Origin: a virus
Reading direction: 5' to 3' (one strand)
DNA length: 61,517 bases
Virus record (IMG/VR): IMGVR_UViG_3300022752_003832
Span: 1-61,517 of that record
Notes under the pieces: model-generated
Databases searched by the model: none
What the model was told of the DNA's origin: nothing
What the model saw: the letters and a program-made list of their open reading frames with translations, nothing else
Made by a program: the position numbers and the translations under genes
Part shown: piece by piece, positions 51,001 through 57,455 of the stretch
Numbering within the stretch: position 1 is the first letter of the stretch
How the letters are laid out: every line of letters begins with the position of its first letter

Positions 51001-51968
51001 TTGTGTTTTCTAGCTGCTTCGATAATATTATCCCAACCTAAATTAATATATGATGGATTTTTACTACCAATTCTTCTGCCCGACCAAGTAAATTCACCTT
51101 TTCTTTTGGAAACTTCTATCATTTTTTTTCTGAACTCAGCATTAGACCATAATTTTTGATTATTCAATTTAGCGTGATATGCTCTATGTTCAGATATTTT
51201 CATTATTTTTAAGTTTTCAGGTAAGTTATTTTTACCTTCAAAATCAATATGATGAACTTCTTCATCTTTTTGTATTTTTCTTTTATAAAACCATTCTGAT
51301 ATTAATTTATGTTCAGCAATCCACCCATTGTGTCCTTCATTTGAATTACAAGTGTATACCCAATTATATTTTTTATTGTTATAAAATGATTTACGATAAA
51401 AAGGCATCATAGAATCACCAGGTTTAAGATTCATAACACGTTCGAAAGAACCGTCTCTTTTCATAAATTGATGTTCCCAAGTTGCGATTATAAAACTATT
51501 GTCATCAAATGTTATTTTATATGTCATTTCATCACGAGTGTAATGCGCATTTCTTGCCATTGCTGGAACAACTTGTTTTAGGTTGTGGTCATAAGCATAT
51601 GTAATAAATTCATAGTCCCTACCTTTATCTGCCAATTCTTTTATTGTAATAAAACCATTAGGTGTTGCAATTTTTGTATCACCAACAATACAATATTCCA
51701 TCGACTCATAATCATAATATGACGCCATTCTTGTTGGTTCATAATAAACCGCCTGTTGATATAGATTGCTTTCTACTTTTTGCCACTGCTGACCAATATA
51801 CATAGTCTGTTGTGCTTGAAGTTTTTCTTTTTCAAATTCTTGTTTGTTTGGTGTTTTTAATAATTCTTTTTTATCGAATTTAAAAACGGGTGATTGTTGG
51901 TCAATTGTTGAATTAGGCCCAAAAACTCTACCTAACCTTTGCCAAACTGTATATTTTTTTTCTTCCAT
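48099..51968 (-). CDS. 20: Portal protein, gp20-like, containing two inteins
   Basis: 1289-residue precursor; removal of inteins at 93-412 and 556-916 leaves about 608 residues (T4 gp20 is 524). Rejoined extein junctions read YESMEY-TPEISAALDIYAEE and KLPYGT-SMLEKARRIWKQLL, which are conserved T4 portal segments. The remaining core includes GAKNLAEIADIEYIQKKLVT and AYLGFEEAVGDGKNLSLLDI. The portal forms the dodecameric entry ring for DNA and docks the terminase and neck. The C-terminal extension (about 1200-1260) is a Gly/Ala/Pro low-complexity linker. It follows the terminase gene by 33 nt on the same mRNA. Both inteins must splice for a working head. Confidence 0.95.
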   Translation of the reverse strand: MEEKKYTVWQRLGRVFGPNSTIDQQSPVFKFDKKELLKTPNKQEFEKEKLQAQQTMYIGQQWQKVESNLYQQAVYYEPTRMASYYDYESMEYCIVGDTKIATPNGFITIKELADKGRDYEFITYAYDHNLKQVVPAMARNAHYTRDEMTYKITFDDNSFIIATWEHQFMKRDGSFERVMNLKPGDSMMPFYRKSFYNNKKYNWVYTCNSNEGHNGWIAEHKLISEWFYKRKIQKDEEVHHIDFEGKNNLPENLKIMKISEHRAYHAKLNNQKLWSNAEFRKKMIEVSKRKGEFTWSGRRIGSKNPSYINLGWDNIIEAARKHKTLKSTAKELNVSYRKLQRDIVSNGYKDWQTFLLAYGIEKSIYSTSKSKNDKINLNHKIISIEPYGVEPVYDLTVPGYKNFATDSIFSHNTPEISAALDIYAEESTTPDKDGHILQIYSESKRIKSVLTDLFNIKLDINTNLPMWIRNTCKFGDNFVYLKLDPERGVVGCQQLPNIQIERLEKGMKFQPEKYSAEIENDALKFTWKEKNMEFNTWEIAHFRILGDDRKLPYGTCLKFDTKIDTEYGVKEIKDIQKGDFVWSFDLEKEEKVLSKVLDTVKSGVKPCFQIHTKHNFVEASEEHKILIFKNNQFLYKNVLELEIGDLLVIDNTVTKTKKTKINKEEPNENKNGWFNSVNLIPDFVDEEFARFFGFMLGDGWLSNNGVYFALSEYDDLNDFYISILNKYSKNPVKIIEVDGKDTQCMVWSKCLTTIMNRMGFFGSAKTKRLPDWIYYSDIQIQKALLEGLIDADGWITQDQWSTHLNLELCNESLVRDVKILCQKIGYKSGSIRKREPRKNIVIEGRNIKSATTSYSLTFYDTFLSQTKKYDNTNRKTSNYILEPINKLIEIGNFETYDIYVEDKNHNFYANGIVVHNSMLEKARRIWKQLLLSEDAMLIYRVSRAPERRVFKVFVGNMDDKDVDAYVQRVANKFKRDQIVDQKTGNVDMRYNQMAVDQDYFIPVRDPAATNPIETLDGAKNLAEIADIEYIQKKLVTALRIPKAYLGFEEAVGDGKNLSLLDIRFARTINRIQKSMIAELNKIAIIHLFLLGFEDELTNFTLGLTNPSKQSDLLGIELWKEKITLFKDAVAPIQDSVAPVSASWAKKHILGFSDDEIRLDLQQQRIERAVSAELGKTAEVITKTGLFDTLDALYGKKDEAAGGAPDAGGGAPPEGGGAPPEAGGAPPEAGGGAPPPPAEGGGVTPENFNRNDLNLILENTLFDRDNTLDLSKGRLSINEIDDKINKLLNK
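48240..48370 (-). repeat. Gly-Ala-Pro-Glu repeat region coding the portal C-terminal linker
   Basis: About seven degenerate copies of a GGAPPE(A/G)-type unit (roughly 18-21 nt each), in frame. The same GGAP flavour occurs in the protein coded at 54813. Confidence 0.75.
49221..50303 (-). mobile_element. Portal intein 2 (class 1, LAGLIDADG)
   Basis: 361 residues inserted between LPYGT and SMLEKARRIW. Starts CLKFDTKIDTEYG (Cys1), block B FVEASEEHKIL, LAGLIDADG helices FFGFMLGDGWLS and ALLEGLIDADGW, block F ETYDIYVEDKNHNFYANG, ends IVVHN followed by Ser. All splicing residues (Cys1, block B His, penultimate His, terminal Asn, +1 Ser) are present, as are both endonuclease Asp residues, so it appears active in both functions. 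Confidence 0.95.
50733..51692 (-). mobile_element. Portal intein 1 (class 1, HNH endonuclease)
   Basis: 320 residues inserted between YESMEY and TPEISAALDI. Starts CIVGDTKIATPNG (Cys1), block B FIIATWEHQFM (T..H), block F VYDLTVPGYKNFATD, ends SIFSHN followed by Thr. In place of LAGLIDADG it carries an HNH motif: EEVHHIDFEGKNNLPENLKI with ISEHRAYHAKL, plus a C-terminal helix-turn-helix-like segment (STAKELNVSYRKLQRDIVSN) that could bind DNA. Splicing residues are intact. Confidence 0.95.
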
Positions 51969-52001
51969 TTTATTTTTTAAGATAATTCATTTTATAATAT
52001 T

Positions 52002-53777
52002 TTAAACTCTTCTTCCGCCAAATAACCAAGAATAATTTTCATAATCATTTTTAGTTGGTCCATTATATGTTCTATTACTATACATATCGTTTTGAATTGG
52101 AATCGCAGGATTAAAATTTTGTGACGAATCTTTGAACATAGTTTTGTCTGTTGTCCAAGATTCAATCATTGCTTTTGCTTGTTCTGTTGCTTTTTCCAGT
52201 TTAGAAAAAGATGATTCACCTACATAAATAGCCATAGCCAGCGCCATAATTAAATCGTCGTGTTGACCTTTTTGATGGTCAGGTCTTCCGTTTACATAAA
52301 CAAAAGTATTTAGTTCATTAAACAGTCTTTGAGACCTAACTCCGAACCCAAACCTTAACGCCTCTTCAAACGCTTGAACAATTAAAACTCTTTTTGAGTT
52401 AAAATTTATTCCTGGTATTTTATCTTCTTGTTTTGGGTCCCACTTCCATTTGTCTGCTGGATTTACGCCATCAACATACAAATTCTTATATCCAAGTTCT
52501 TGAAGTTTTCTAGAAGTTGCAACACCCATACCACCTGTAATATCGGTTACAATAAATGCATTATACATTATTGCCCATTTATATGCAACTTCCGCCACAA
52601 TATCAGGTGGAACTTTTGCAATATATTCTAAGACTTGTTCTCTTTCATCAAAATCAATTATAGTAAAAGTTGTAAAATCTTCACTGTCTCCTCTTGAAAC
52701 ATCCATGCCCATAATATATCTATGACCTACAATTGGTTCTTTCCATTGCCAAAGAACCCCACCTATAAATTTGTTTTCAGGCTCTCTAATATGGTTTTCT
52801 TTTATTTTTTTCATAGTTTCAGCAGGTATTACGTTGTCCCCTGACCCTAGAAAGTTACATTCTAACTCTTGTGATATTTTACGCTTATCAAATTTTAATT
52901 TTTTTGACATTGATTCAAACCACGATGAATATGCTTTGTACCCGCTACCTATCTTTTCTTTAATTTCTTCGAAATCTCTGTCTGATACTTTTATATTCGA
53001 GTAATCAATAGTTATTTCATCATCCTTATAGTCTTTTCTATTTAACATGTAATGTATTATATCATCACACTTAATTAGTTTTAAGTCTTTAGAGTATCTA
53101 GGGTCTCTAAACCAATACATTTCAGTAATTTTGAAATCATTCATTCCCTTTATAGCTTGAGCATATATTGAATAGTAAATTTGGTCAAATCCATTTGGTG
53201 TTGAAATGACAATAACTTTACCTCCGGTTGACAAAGATGCCATACAAGCTGACCAAAAATCTTCATCGGCTTCAATATATGCTGCTTCGTCAAAAATAAG
53301 AATGGTTGGCGTATACCCCCGAAGAGCATCTTTAGATGTTGCAACGGCCTTAACTTCACAACCATTTGTTAATTTGAAATGTCTTGCAGCATTTTTTTCT
53401 GATGAAAATGTTACACCTAACCAAGAAGGCCATTGCTCAACAAATGAACGAACTTTGTTTGCCATTTCAACAGCGGTATCAAGTTTGTTTGCAATAATTA
53501 GAATTTTTTCAGGTTTTGATTTTTTTGCAAAAACTAATCTTTTTGAAGCCCATGCAGATGTCACCGTTGAAACGCCCGCCTGTCTATATTTTAAAGCGAT
53601 ATTTTCTTCAGCAGTATCATAGTCTTTTACCAAAGTAACTTGGTCATTGAATAATTCTAATGGAACGTATTTTGATTGGGTGTTGTCGTAAGTTTGCAAA
53701 TATGTTTTTAAAGCATATGGAGTATCATTGATACATTTAGCATATTCTAATAATATTTGTTCTTTTGAAAGTGACAT
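52002..53777 (-). CDS. 17: Terminase large subunit, gp17-like
   Basis: 591 residues (T4 gp17: 610). The ATPase domain has a variant Walker A KYRQAGVST (63-71), Walker B TILIFDEAAYIE (Asp163, Glu164) and coupling motif VISTPNG. The nuclease domain has IMGMDVSRGDSEDF, FIVTDITGGMG and KGQHDDLIMALAMA, which supply the metal-binding acids. It cuts the concatemer and drives DNA through the portal, whose gene follows 33 nt downstream. It begins 6 nt after the DUF3008 gene. Confidence 0.96.
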   Translation of the reverse strand: MSLSKEQILLEYAKCINDTPYALKTYLQTYDNTQSKYVPLELFNDQVTLVKDYDTAEENIALKYRQAGVSTVTSAWASKRLVFAKKSKPEKILIIANKLDTAVEMANKVRSFVEQWPSWLGVTFSSEKNAARHFKLTNGCEVKAVATSKDALRGYTPTILIFDEAAYIEADEDFWSACMASLSTGGKVIVISTPNGFDQIYYSIYAQAIKGMNDFKITEMYWFRDPRYSKDLKLIKCDDIIHYMLNRKDYKDDEITIDYSNIKVSDRDFEEIKEKIGSGYKAYSSWFESMSKKLKFDKRKISQELECNFLGSGDNVIPAETMKKIKENHIREPENKFIGGVLWQWKEPIVGHRYIMGMDVSRGDSEDFTTFTIIDFDEREQVLEYIAKVPPDIVAEVAYKWAIMYNAFIVTDITGGMGVATSRKLQELGYKNLYVDGVNPADKWKWDPKQEDKIPGINFNSKRVLIVQAFEEALRFGFGVRSQRLFNELNTFVYVNGRPDHQKGQHDDLIMALAMAIYVGESSFSKLEKATEQAKAMIESWTTDKTMFKDSSQNFNPAIPIQNDMYSNRTYNGPTKNDYENYSWLFGGRRV

Positions 53778-53783
53778 TCATTT

Positions 53784-54416
53784 TTAAATTCTACTTCTAA
53801 AACTTTTTAAAAATTCTCCTTTTGTAAAATGAGTTGGTATATGTTTTTGTATAATTGATAAAATACTTTCTTCTAATTTTTTTACATCGTCTTCTTCGAC
53901 TTTTTTTGGCAAACCTTTGTGTTTTGTTGATGCAAAATCTTCTAATTCTTTTTTTGTCATTTCTTTTGCCATATTTCTAACGTTTTTAGAAACTTTCGAT
54001 TTTGGTGTATTTCCTTTTTTTACTGAAAGAGCTAATCCCATAATTTTTTGTTGTTGTCGTGAAACCGCCTTTTCTTCAATTTCTCCTTCATTTGACATAC
54101 CGTCATATTCATCACCAAACCCGTCATCTGAACTAGGCCCATAGTAATTATCACCTGTTTCATATGGGTCATTTTTGGTCATTCTATTTAAAGCAAAGTC
54201 ATCTTCTTCAAGTTCTTCTTCATAAGTAACAAATGATTTACCAGAGGCCTTAGCTTTCAATTCTTCGGGAGACCCTTTTTTAACATTAAGAGTTCCTTCT
54301 TGCTCCATAATTCTACGGTATAAAGAAGATAGTTGACTTTCTGATAGATTTTCTAAAGTTTTAATAGAAAAACCTTCATGAAGTAATTTTTGAAGTTTAT
54401 AATTCATGTGTTTCAT
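53784..54416 (-). CDS. Candidate head-packaged protein with DUF3008 domain, 210 aa
   Basis: Starts MKHMNYKLQKLLHE-GFS (a second ATG at 54407 is possible), with an L-x-E site in the capsid-targeting position. The middle is acidic and disordered (DDFALNRMTKNDPYETGDNY). The C-terminal part QQQKIMGLALSVKKGNTPKS, MAKEMTKKELEDFASTKHKG and LPKK matches the DUF3008 phage domain. Overlaps the upstream gene by 20 nt and precedes terminase by 6 nt. Its place beside terminase and portal suggests packaging-related function; head-internal location is inferred. Confidence 0.7.
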   Translation of the reverse strand: MKHMNYKLQKLLHEGFSIKTLENLSESQLSSLYRRIMEQEGTLNVKKGSPEELKAKASGKSFVTYEEELEEDDFALNRMTKNDPYETGDNYYGPSSDDGFGDEYDGMSNEGEIEEKAVSRQQQKIMGLALSVKKGNTPKSKVSKNVRNMAKEMTKKELEDFASTKHKGLPKKVEEDDVKKLEESILSIIQKHIPTHFTKGEFLKSFRSRI

Positions 54417-54816
54417 TTAGCATCAAATTTTTTTCCCAATTTAATACGACATCTCTTTCGTATAGTTTACCTTCAACATTTTCAATACTATCTCCGTATT
54501 GAAAAACTAATCGTTTCTTTTTATATACAATTATTTCATCTGAATCGGACTTTTCCCAACCTAATGAAATAACACCATCAACGGAATCATAAACACAAAA
54601 AAAATCTGAATTCTGAACAAGTTCTAATTGTATGTCTGAGTTTTTCAAAATCCCAACTTTTTTTATAAATTCAATTTTTGGTGGTTGTGGTCTGCCGGAT
54701 GCCGGCTCAATATCCCAATCTTCACCATATGCATCATCAACATCTGAAAAAATAAATTCATAGATGTTGTCTCCTCGAAAATTTGGGCCAAGTTCGTTTA
54801 TGTAAATTAAAGTCAT
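54397..54816 (-). CDS. Conserved phage protein of unknown function, 139 aa
   Basis: 139 residues. The N-terminus TLIYINELGPNFRGDNIYEF, then GEDWDIEPASGRPQPPKI, is a pattern I have seen in T4-like phages of marine bacteria, in the same position upstream of terminase. Beta-rich; no catalytic motif. Coupled both ways: 4-nt overlap with the gene before, 20-nt overlap with the gene after. Confidence 0.6.
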   Translation of the reverse strand: MTLIYINELGPNFRGDNIYEFIFSDVDDAYGEDWDIEPASGRPQPPKIEFIKKVGILKNSDIQLELVQNSDFFCVYDSVDGVISLGWEKSDSDEIIVYKKKRLVFQYGDSIENVEGKLYERDVVLNWEKNLMLNETHEL

Positions 54817-56210
54817 ATAATATCCCCGTAAGTATTAATTTTAATTTCTATACCGTTTTTATTAAAAATTAAATTATTCATATTAGTTTTACCAATAAAT
54901 TTAGCCCCTTCATTTATAAGATGCTGACCAACTTGTAACTGGTATTTAGTTTCGAATAAGTCGTATAACTCTTTTTTTTGTTTAATTGTGTTTAATTTAT
55001 TTTTAATATAATTTTTTTGTTTTTTTTCTTCTAATAATGGTAATTCTTTTTTATTAATTTTGAAATAATTTTTCAAAACATTTTCAACTCTTGATTCTCC
55101 AAAAACATTTTCTGTTGGTTCTTGTGGCATCGGATTTTCATTACCCATAGGAGCTCCTCCCGTTGGTTCTTCGTCAAATCCTTGGTCACCAAAGTTAGAA
55201 TCTTCTTCGCCACTAAAATCTAAACTTTCAGGGCCTTCATCTCCATACATATCAGTTTCTTCAAACTTAGATAAAATGTCTTCTTTATCATCCTCATCCA
55301 ATTTTTCTAAATCTAACGCCGATAAAACCATATTTATTACATATTTAATGTCTTGTGAATCCAATCCGTCTTCATCTTGATTGTTATATGCTCTTAATTT
55401 TTGTGATAATTTACCTGTAAGTCTCTGTATGGTTTTAAAATTACCACCTTCATCTTCATTTCCACCCATATCTGAAGAAGGGGTCCCACCCATATCGGGA
55501 GCGCCTTCCATATCGGGAGCGCCTTCCATATCGGGAGCGCCTTCCATATCAGGAGCACCTTCCATATCGGGAGCGCCACCCATATTGGAAGAAGGGGCTC
55601 CACCCATATCAGGAGCACCGCCCATATCAGGAGCACCGCCCATATCAGGAGCACCGCCCATATCGGAAGAAGGGGCTCCACCCATATCAGGAGCACCGCC
55701 CATATCGGAAGAAGGAGATGGAGCAGGTGGTGGCGATGGTGCAGCGGCGTCAGGAGCAGGTGGTGGCGATGGTGCAACGGCGTCAGGAGCAGGTGCAGTG
55801 TCAGATGAAGGATTTGATTTAGGAGATTTTAAAACGAATTTTTTTTTTGAAGTTGCTTGCTCTCCGATTAAAGGAATTTCTTCTTCATTTTCATAAATAC
55901 GATTCAATTCTTTAGCGTGAAGATTTAATTTTTTCATAGCTTGAGAATACGAATCAAAATATTTTCTTTGTCTAATTGGGTCTGAATAGTCTAGAATAGA
56001 TTCATTAATTCCTTTTTTTATTATATATCCTAACTTTTCTTTAACAATACCGTAAGTATAACCATCAGCTAATTTAATGGTATAGTTCAAAGTTTCATTT
56101 TCGTTAAGTTGTGATTTTGGTTTTTCATTATAATGCGCAATTTCTAAGATACGTCTAATTTTGTCCATACCTTCTAATTTTTCACTTCCAAGTGGTTTCA
56201 AATCTGCCAT
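54813..56210 (-). CDS. Head-associated protein with long GGAPDM repeat, 465 aa
   Basis: Helical N-terminal region (1-120, with IRRILEIAHYNEKPKSQLNE), a Pro/Ala/Ser linker, then a repeat of GGAPDM/EGAPDM units (168-250), an acidic segment (DDKEDILSKFEETDMYGDEG), and a C-terminal domain (NVLKNYFKINKKELPLLEEK; KYQLQVGQHLINEGAKFIGK). The C-terminal part is likely the folded, conserved portion. First gene of the terminase-portal unit; two TATTTATW motifs lie upstream. Function unknown; the repeat is probably a flexible spacer inside or on the head. Confidence 0.6.
   Translation of the reverse strand: MADLKPLGSEKLEGMDKIRRILEIAHYNEKPKSQLNENETLNYTIKLADGYTYGIVKEKLGYIIKKGINESILDYSDPIRQRKYFDSYSQAMKKLNLHAKELNRIYENEEEIPLIGEQATSKKKFVLKSPKSNPSSDTAPAPDAVAPSPPPAPDAAAPSPPPAPSPSSDMGGAPDMGGAPSSDMGGAPDMGGAPDMGGAPDMGGAPSSNMGGAPDMEGAPDMEGAPDMEGAPDMEGAPDMGGTPSSDMGGNEDEGGNFKTIQRLTGKLSQKLRAYNNQDEDGLDSQDIKYVINMVLSALDLEKLDEDDKEDILSKFEETDMYGDEGPESLDFSGEEDSNFGDQGFDEEPTGGAPMGNENPMPQEPTENVFGESRVENVLKNYFKINKKELPLLEEKKQKNYIKNKLNTIKQKKELYDLFETKYQLQVGQHLINEGAKFIGKTNMNNLIFNKNGIEIKINTYGDII
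55461..55709 (-). repeat. Tandem 18-nt repeat coding GGAPDM/EGAPDM
   Basis: About a dozen in-frame 18-nt units in two sub-families: plus-strand CCATATCAGGAGCACCGC-like and CCATATCGGGAGCGCCTT-like, with SSDM/SSNM interruptions. The near identity within each sub-family implies recent expansion and probable length variation. Confidence 0.9.
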
Positions 56211-56241
56211 TTTTTTGTTTTTATTATTATGTTATTTATAA

Positions 56242-56249
56242 TATAAATA
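56242..56249 (-). promoter_or_regulatory. Late promoter-like motif TATTTATA (second copy at 56274-56281)
   Basis: TATTTATA on the minus strand, 31 nt before the ATG at 56210; a TATTTATT copy lies 32 nt further upstream. Heads the unit that runs through terminase and portal. Confidence 0.45.
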
Positions 56250-56306
56250 TCCAACAGGATAGTTTAACTCAATAATAAATATATTGTTAATATATAAATT
56301 GATTAA

Positions 56307-57080
56307 TTATTCAATATTTAAGTTTTCTAATGATAATTTTTTATCAGTAATCTTGTTTTTAAAGTCTTCAAGTTTTTTTATATAACCTGTTCTTCTTAAA
56401 AATTTAAACACCAAATTTTCATATGAATACTCCCCTTCTTTTGTTAATCCACAAGTTCTGTATTTTCTTAACTTTTCTTTATATTTTTTAACAAGTTCAA
56501 TTGCATCTTTTAAATCTTCATTTTTTGCATTTTCCAAAACACCATCTATAATATCCATCCATTGTTGTGCCTTATCTTTAATTTTTTTTTCATCAACTTT
56601 AAATTTTTCTTTTTCAGGTTTTCTAATCCATGTATCAGAAACCAAAGAATAAGACCCCATACTTTTTTCTTTTTCGTTCGAGTCTTGAATAAAAACTTCA
56701 ACTTCATAACCTTTAATTCTAATGTCATGTGATGCGTTAAACAACGTTTTTTTTAGGTGAAAAAGTTCTTCATATAATTCTTTATTTTCACCAGCTTCAT
56801 TAAAATTATATAATAAGTGAAGGTCAAAGTCAGAAAACTCGGACCAGTTATAACCAGTCAAAGAACCAATTAGTATAATGTCTTGAATGAAAATATCTTG
56901 GTCTATTGTTTTTAAAAAAACGTCAGCAACTTGTAAGAGTTTTTTTCTAATTTCAGGTTTTAATTTATAAAATTGCGCGTTTTTAATCGATATAGTTTTT
57001 TCATTAGGAGAATCCCAAACTTCAGGATTAAGTGTATCTTGTAAATAAAAACTATTTATAACTTTTTCGAATTCCTTCAT
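56307..57080 (-). CDS. Nucleotidyltransferase-fold protein, 257 aa
   Basis: IILIGSLTGYNWSEFSDFDL then HLL is the G-S...D-x-D signature of the Pol-beta-like nucleotidyltransferase fold (Gly-Ser near 69-70, Asp-x-Asp near 80-82). The third acid position is Glu in YEVEVFIQD, as in several minimal nucleotidyltransferases. The C-terminal half is helical (AQQWMDIIDGVLENAKNEDL). Such proteins occur widely in large phages; substrate unknown (small molecule, RNA or protein). TATTTATT 3 nt before the ATG. Confidence 0.75.
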   Translation of the reverse strand: MKEFEKVINSFYLQDTLNPEVWDSPNEKTISIKNAQFYKLKPEIRKKLLQVADVFLKTIDQDIFIQDIILIGSLTGYNWSEFSDFDLHLLYNFNEAGENKELYEELFHLKKTLFNASHDIRIKGYEVEVFIQDSNEKEKSMGSYSLVSDTWIRKPEKEKFKVDEKKIKDKAQQWMDIIDGVLENAKNEDLKDAIELVKKYKEKLRKYRTCGLTKEGEYSYENLVFKFLRRTGYIKKLEDFKNKITDKKLSLENLNIE

Positions 57081-57083
57081 ATT

Positions 57084-57091
57084 AATAAATA
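57084..57091 (-). promoter_or_regulatory. Late promoter-like motif TATTTATT
   Basis: TATTTATT on the minus strand ending 3 nt before the ATG at 57080; would give a leaderless mRNA. Confidence 0.5.
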
Positions 57092-57108
57092 CATTATCAA
57101 TATGATTT

Positions 57109-57351
57109 TCAAAGTTTTTTATAATTGAATTTTTTTGCTATGTTTTGATTAAAATATTTTCCTTGAGAATCGGATAATCTAAATTGAGAATATATTGAGT
57201 GAGGAACTTCTTCATATTCATATAACATTTCGTTATTGAAAGTAATTTTTAATGTTTTTTTTTCAACATCATACTCACTTTTTTTTAAATTAGAAGATTT
57301 TATTTCACAAATAATTTTGTTTCCTTCTATGTCTGTTCTAGTAATTGCCAT
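57109..57351 (-). CDS. KTSC-domain protein, 80 aa
   Basis: SSNLKKSEYDVEKKTLKITF, then EMLYEYEEVPHSIYSQFRLS and DSQGKYFNQNIAKKFNYKKL, matches the KTSC domain along its length (S-x-x-L...Y-D...L-x-I-x-F...Y-x-Y...V-P...S-x-G-x-Y-F). The domain is small and often found near lysyl-tRNA synthetase-like or phage genes; its role is unknown. No late motif at its own start. Confidence 0.85.
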   Translation of the reverse strand: MAITRTDIEGNKIICEIKSSNLKKSEYDVEKKTLKITFNNEMLYEYEEVPHSIYSQFRLSDSQGKYFNQNIAKKFNYKKL

Positions 57352-57408
57352 GTTAATATTTTTTTCGATAAAAAATAGTAAAAATTATAAAAGTAGTAAA
57401 GACACAAA

Positions 57409-57434
57409 TAAAAAATCCACCCGAAGGTGGATTT
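57409..57434 (-). terminator. Intrinsic terminator of dnaK with C(UUCG)G loop
   Basis: On the minus strand: AAATCCACC (57434-57426), TTCG loop, GGTGGATTT (57421-57413), then T run into TTTATTTG. Perfect 9-bp stem closed by C-G around UUCG, the extra-stable tetraloop also favoured in T4 terminators. Confidence 0.88.
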
Positions 57435-57455
57435 AAAATTTATAATCTTGGGAGA

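Noticed and set aside
55461-55709. CRISPR-like or origin-type iteron array
   Set aside because: 18-nt units are contiguous, in frame and coding; the variation follows codon positions.
55381-55896. 171-residue plus-strand frame rich in ISGAP repeats
   Set aside because: Antisense of the GGAPDM repeat; the minus-strand frame is longer, coupled to its neighbours and has a conserved-looking C-terminus.
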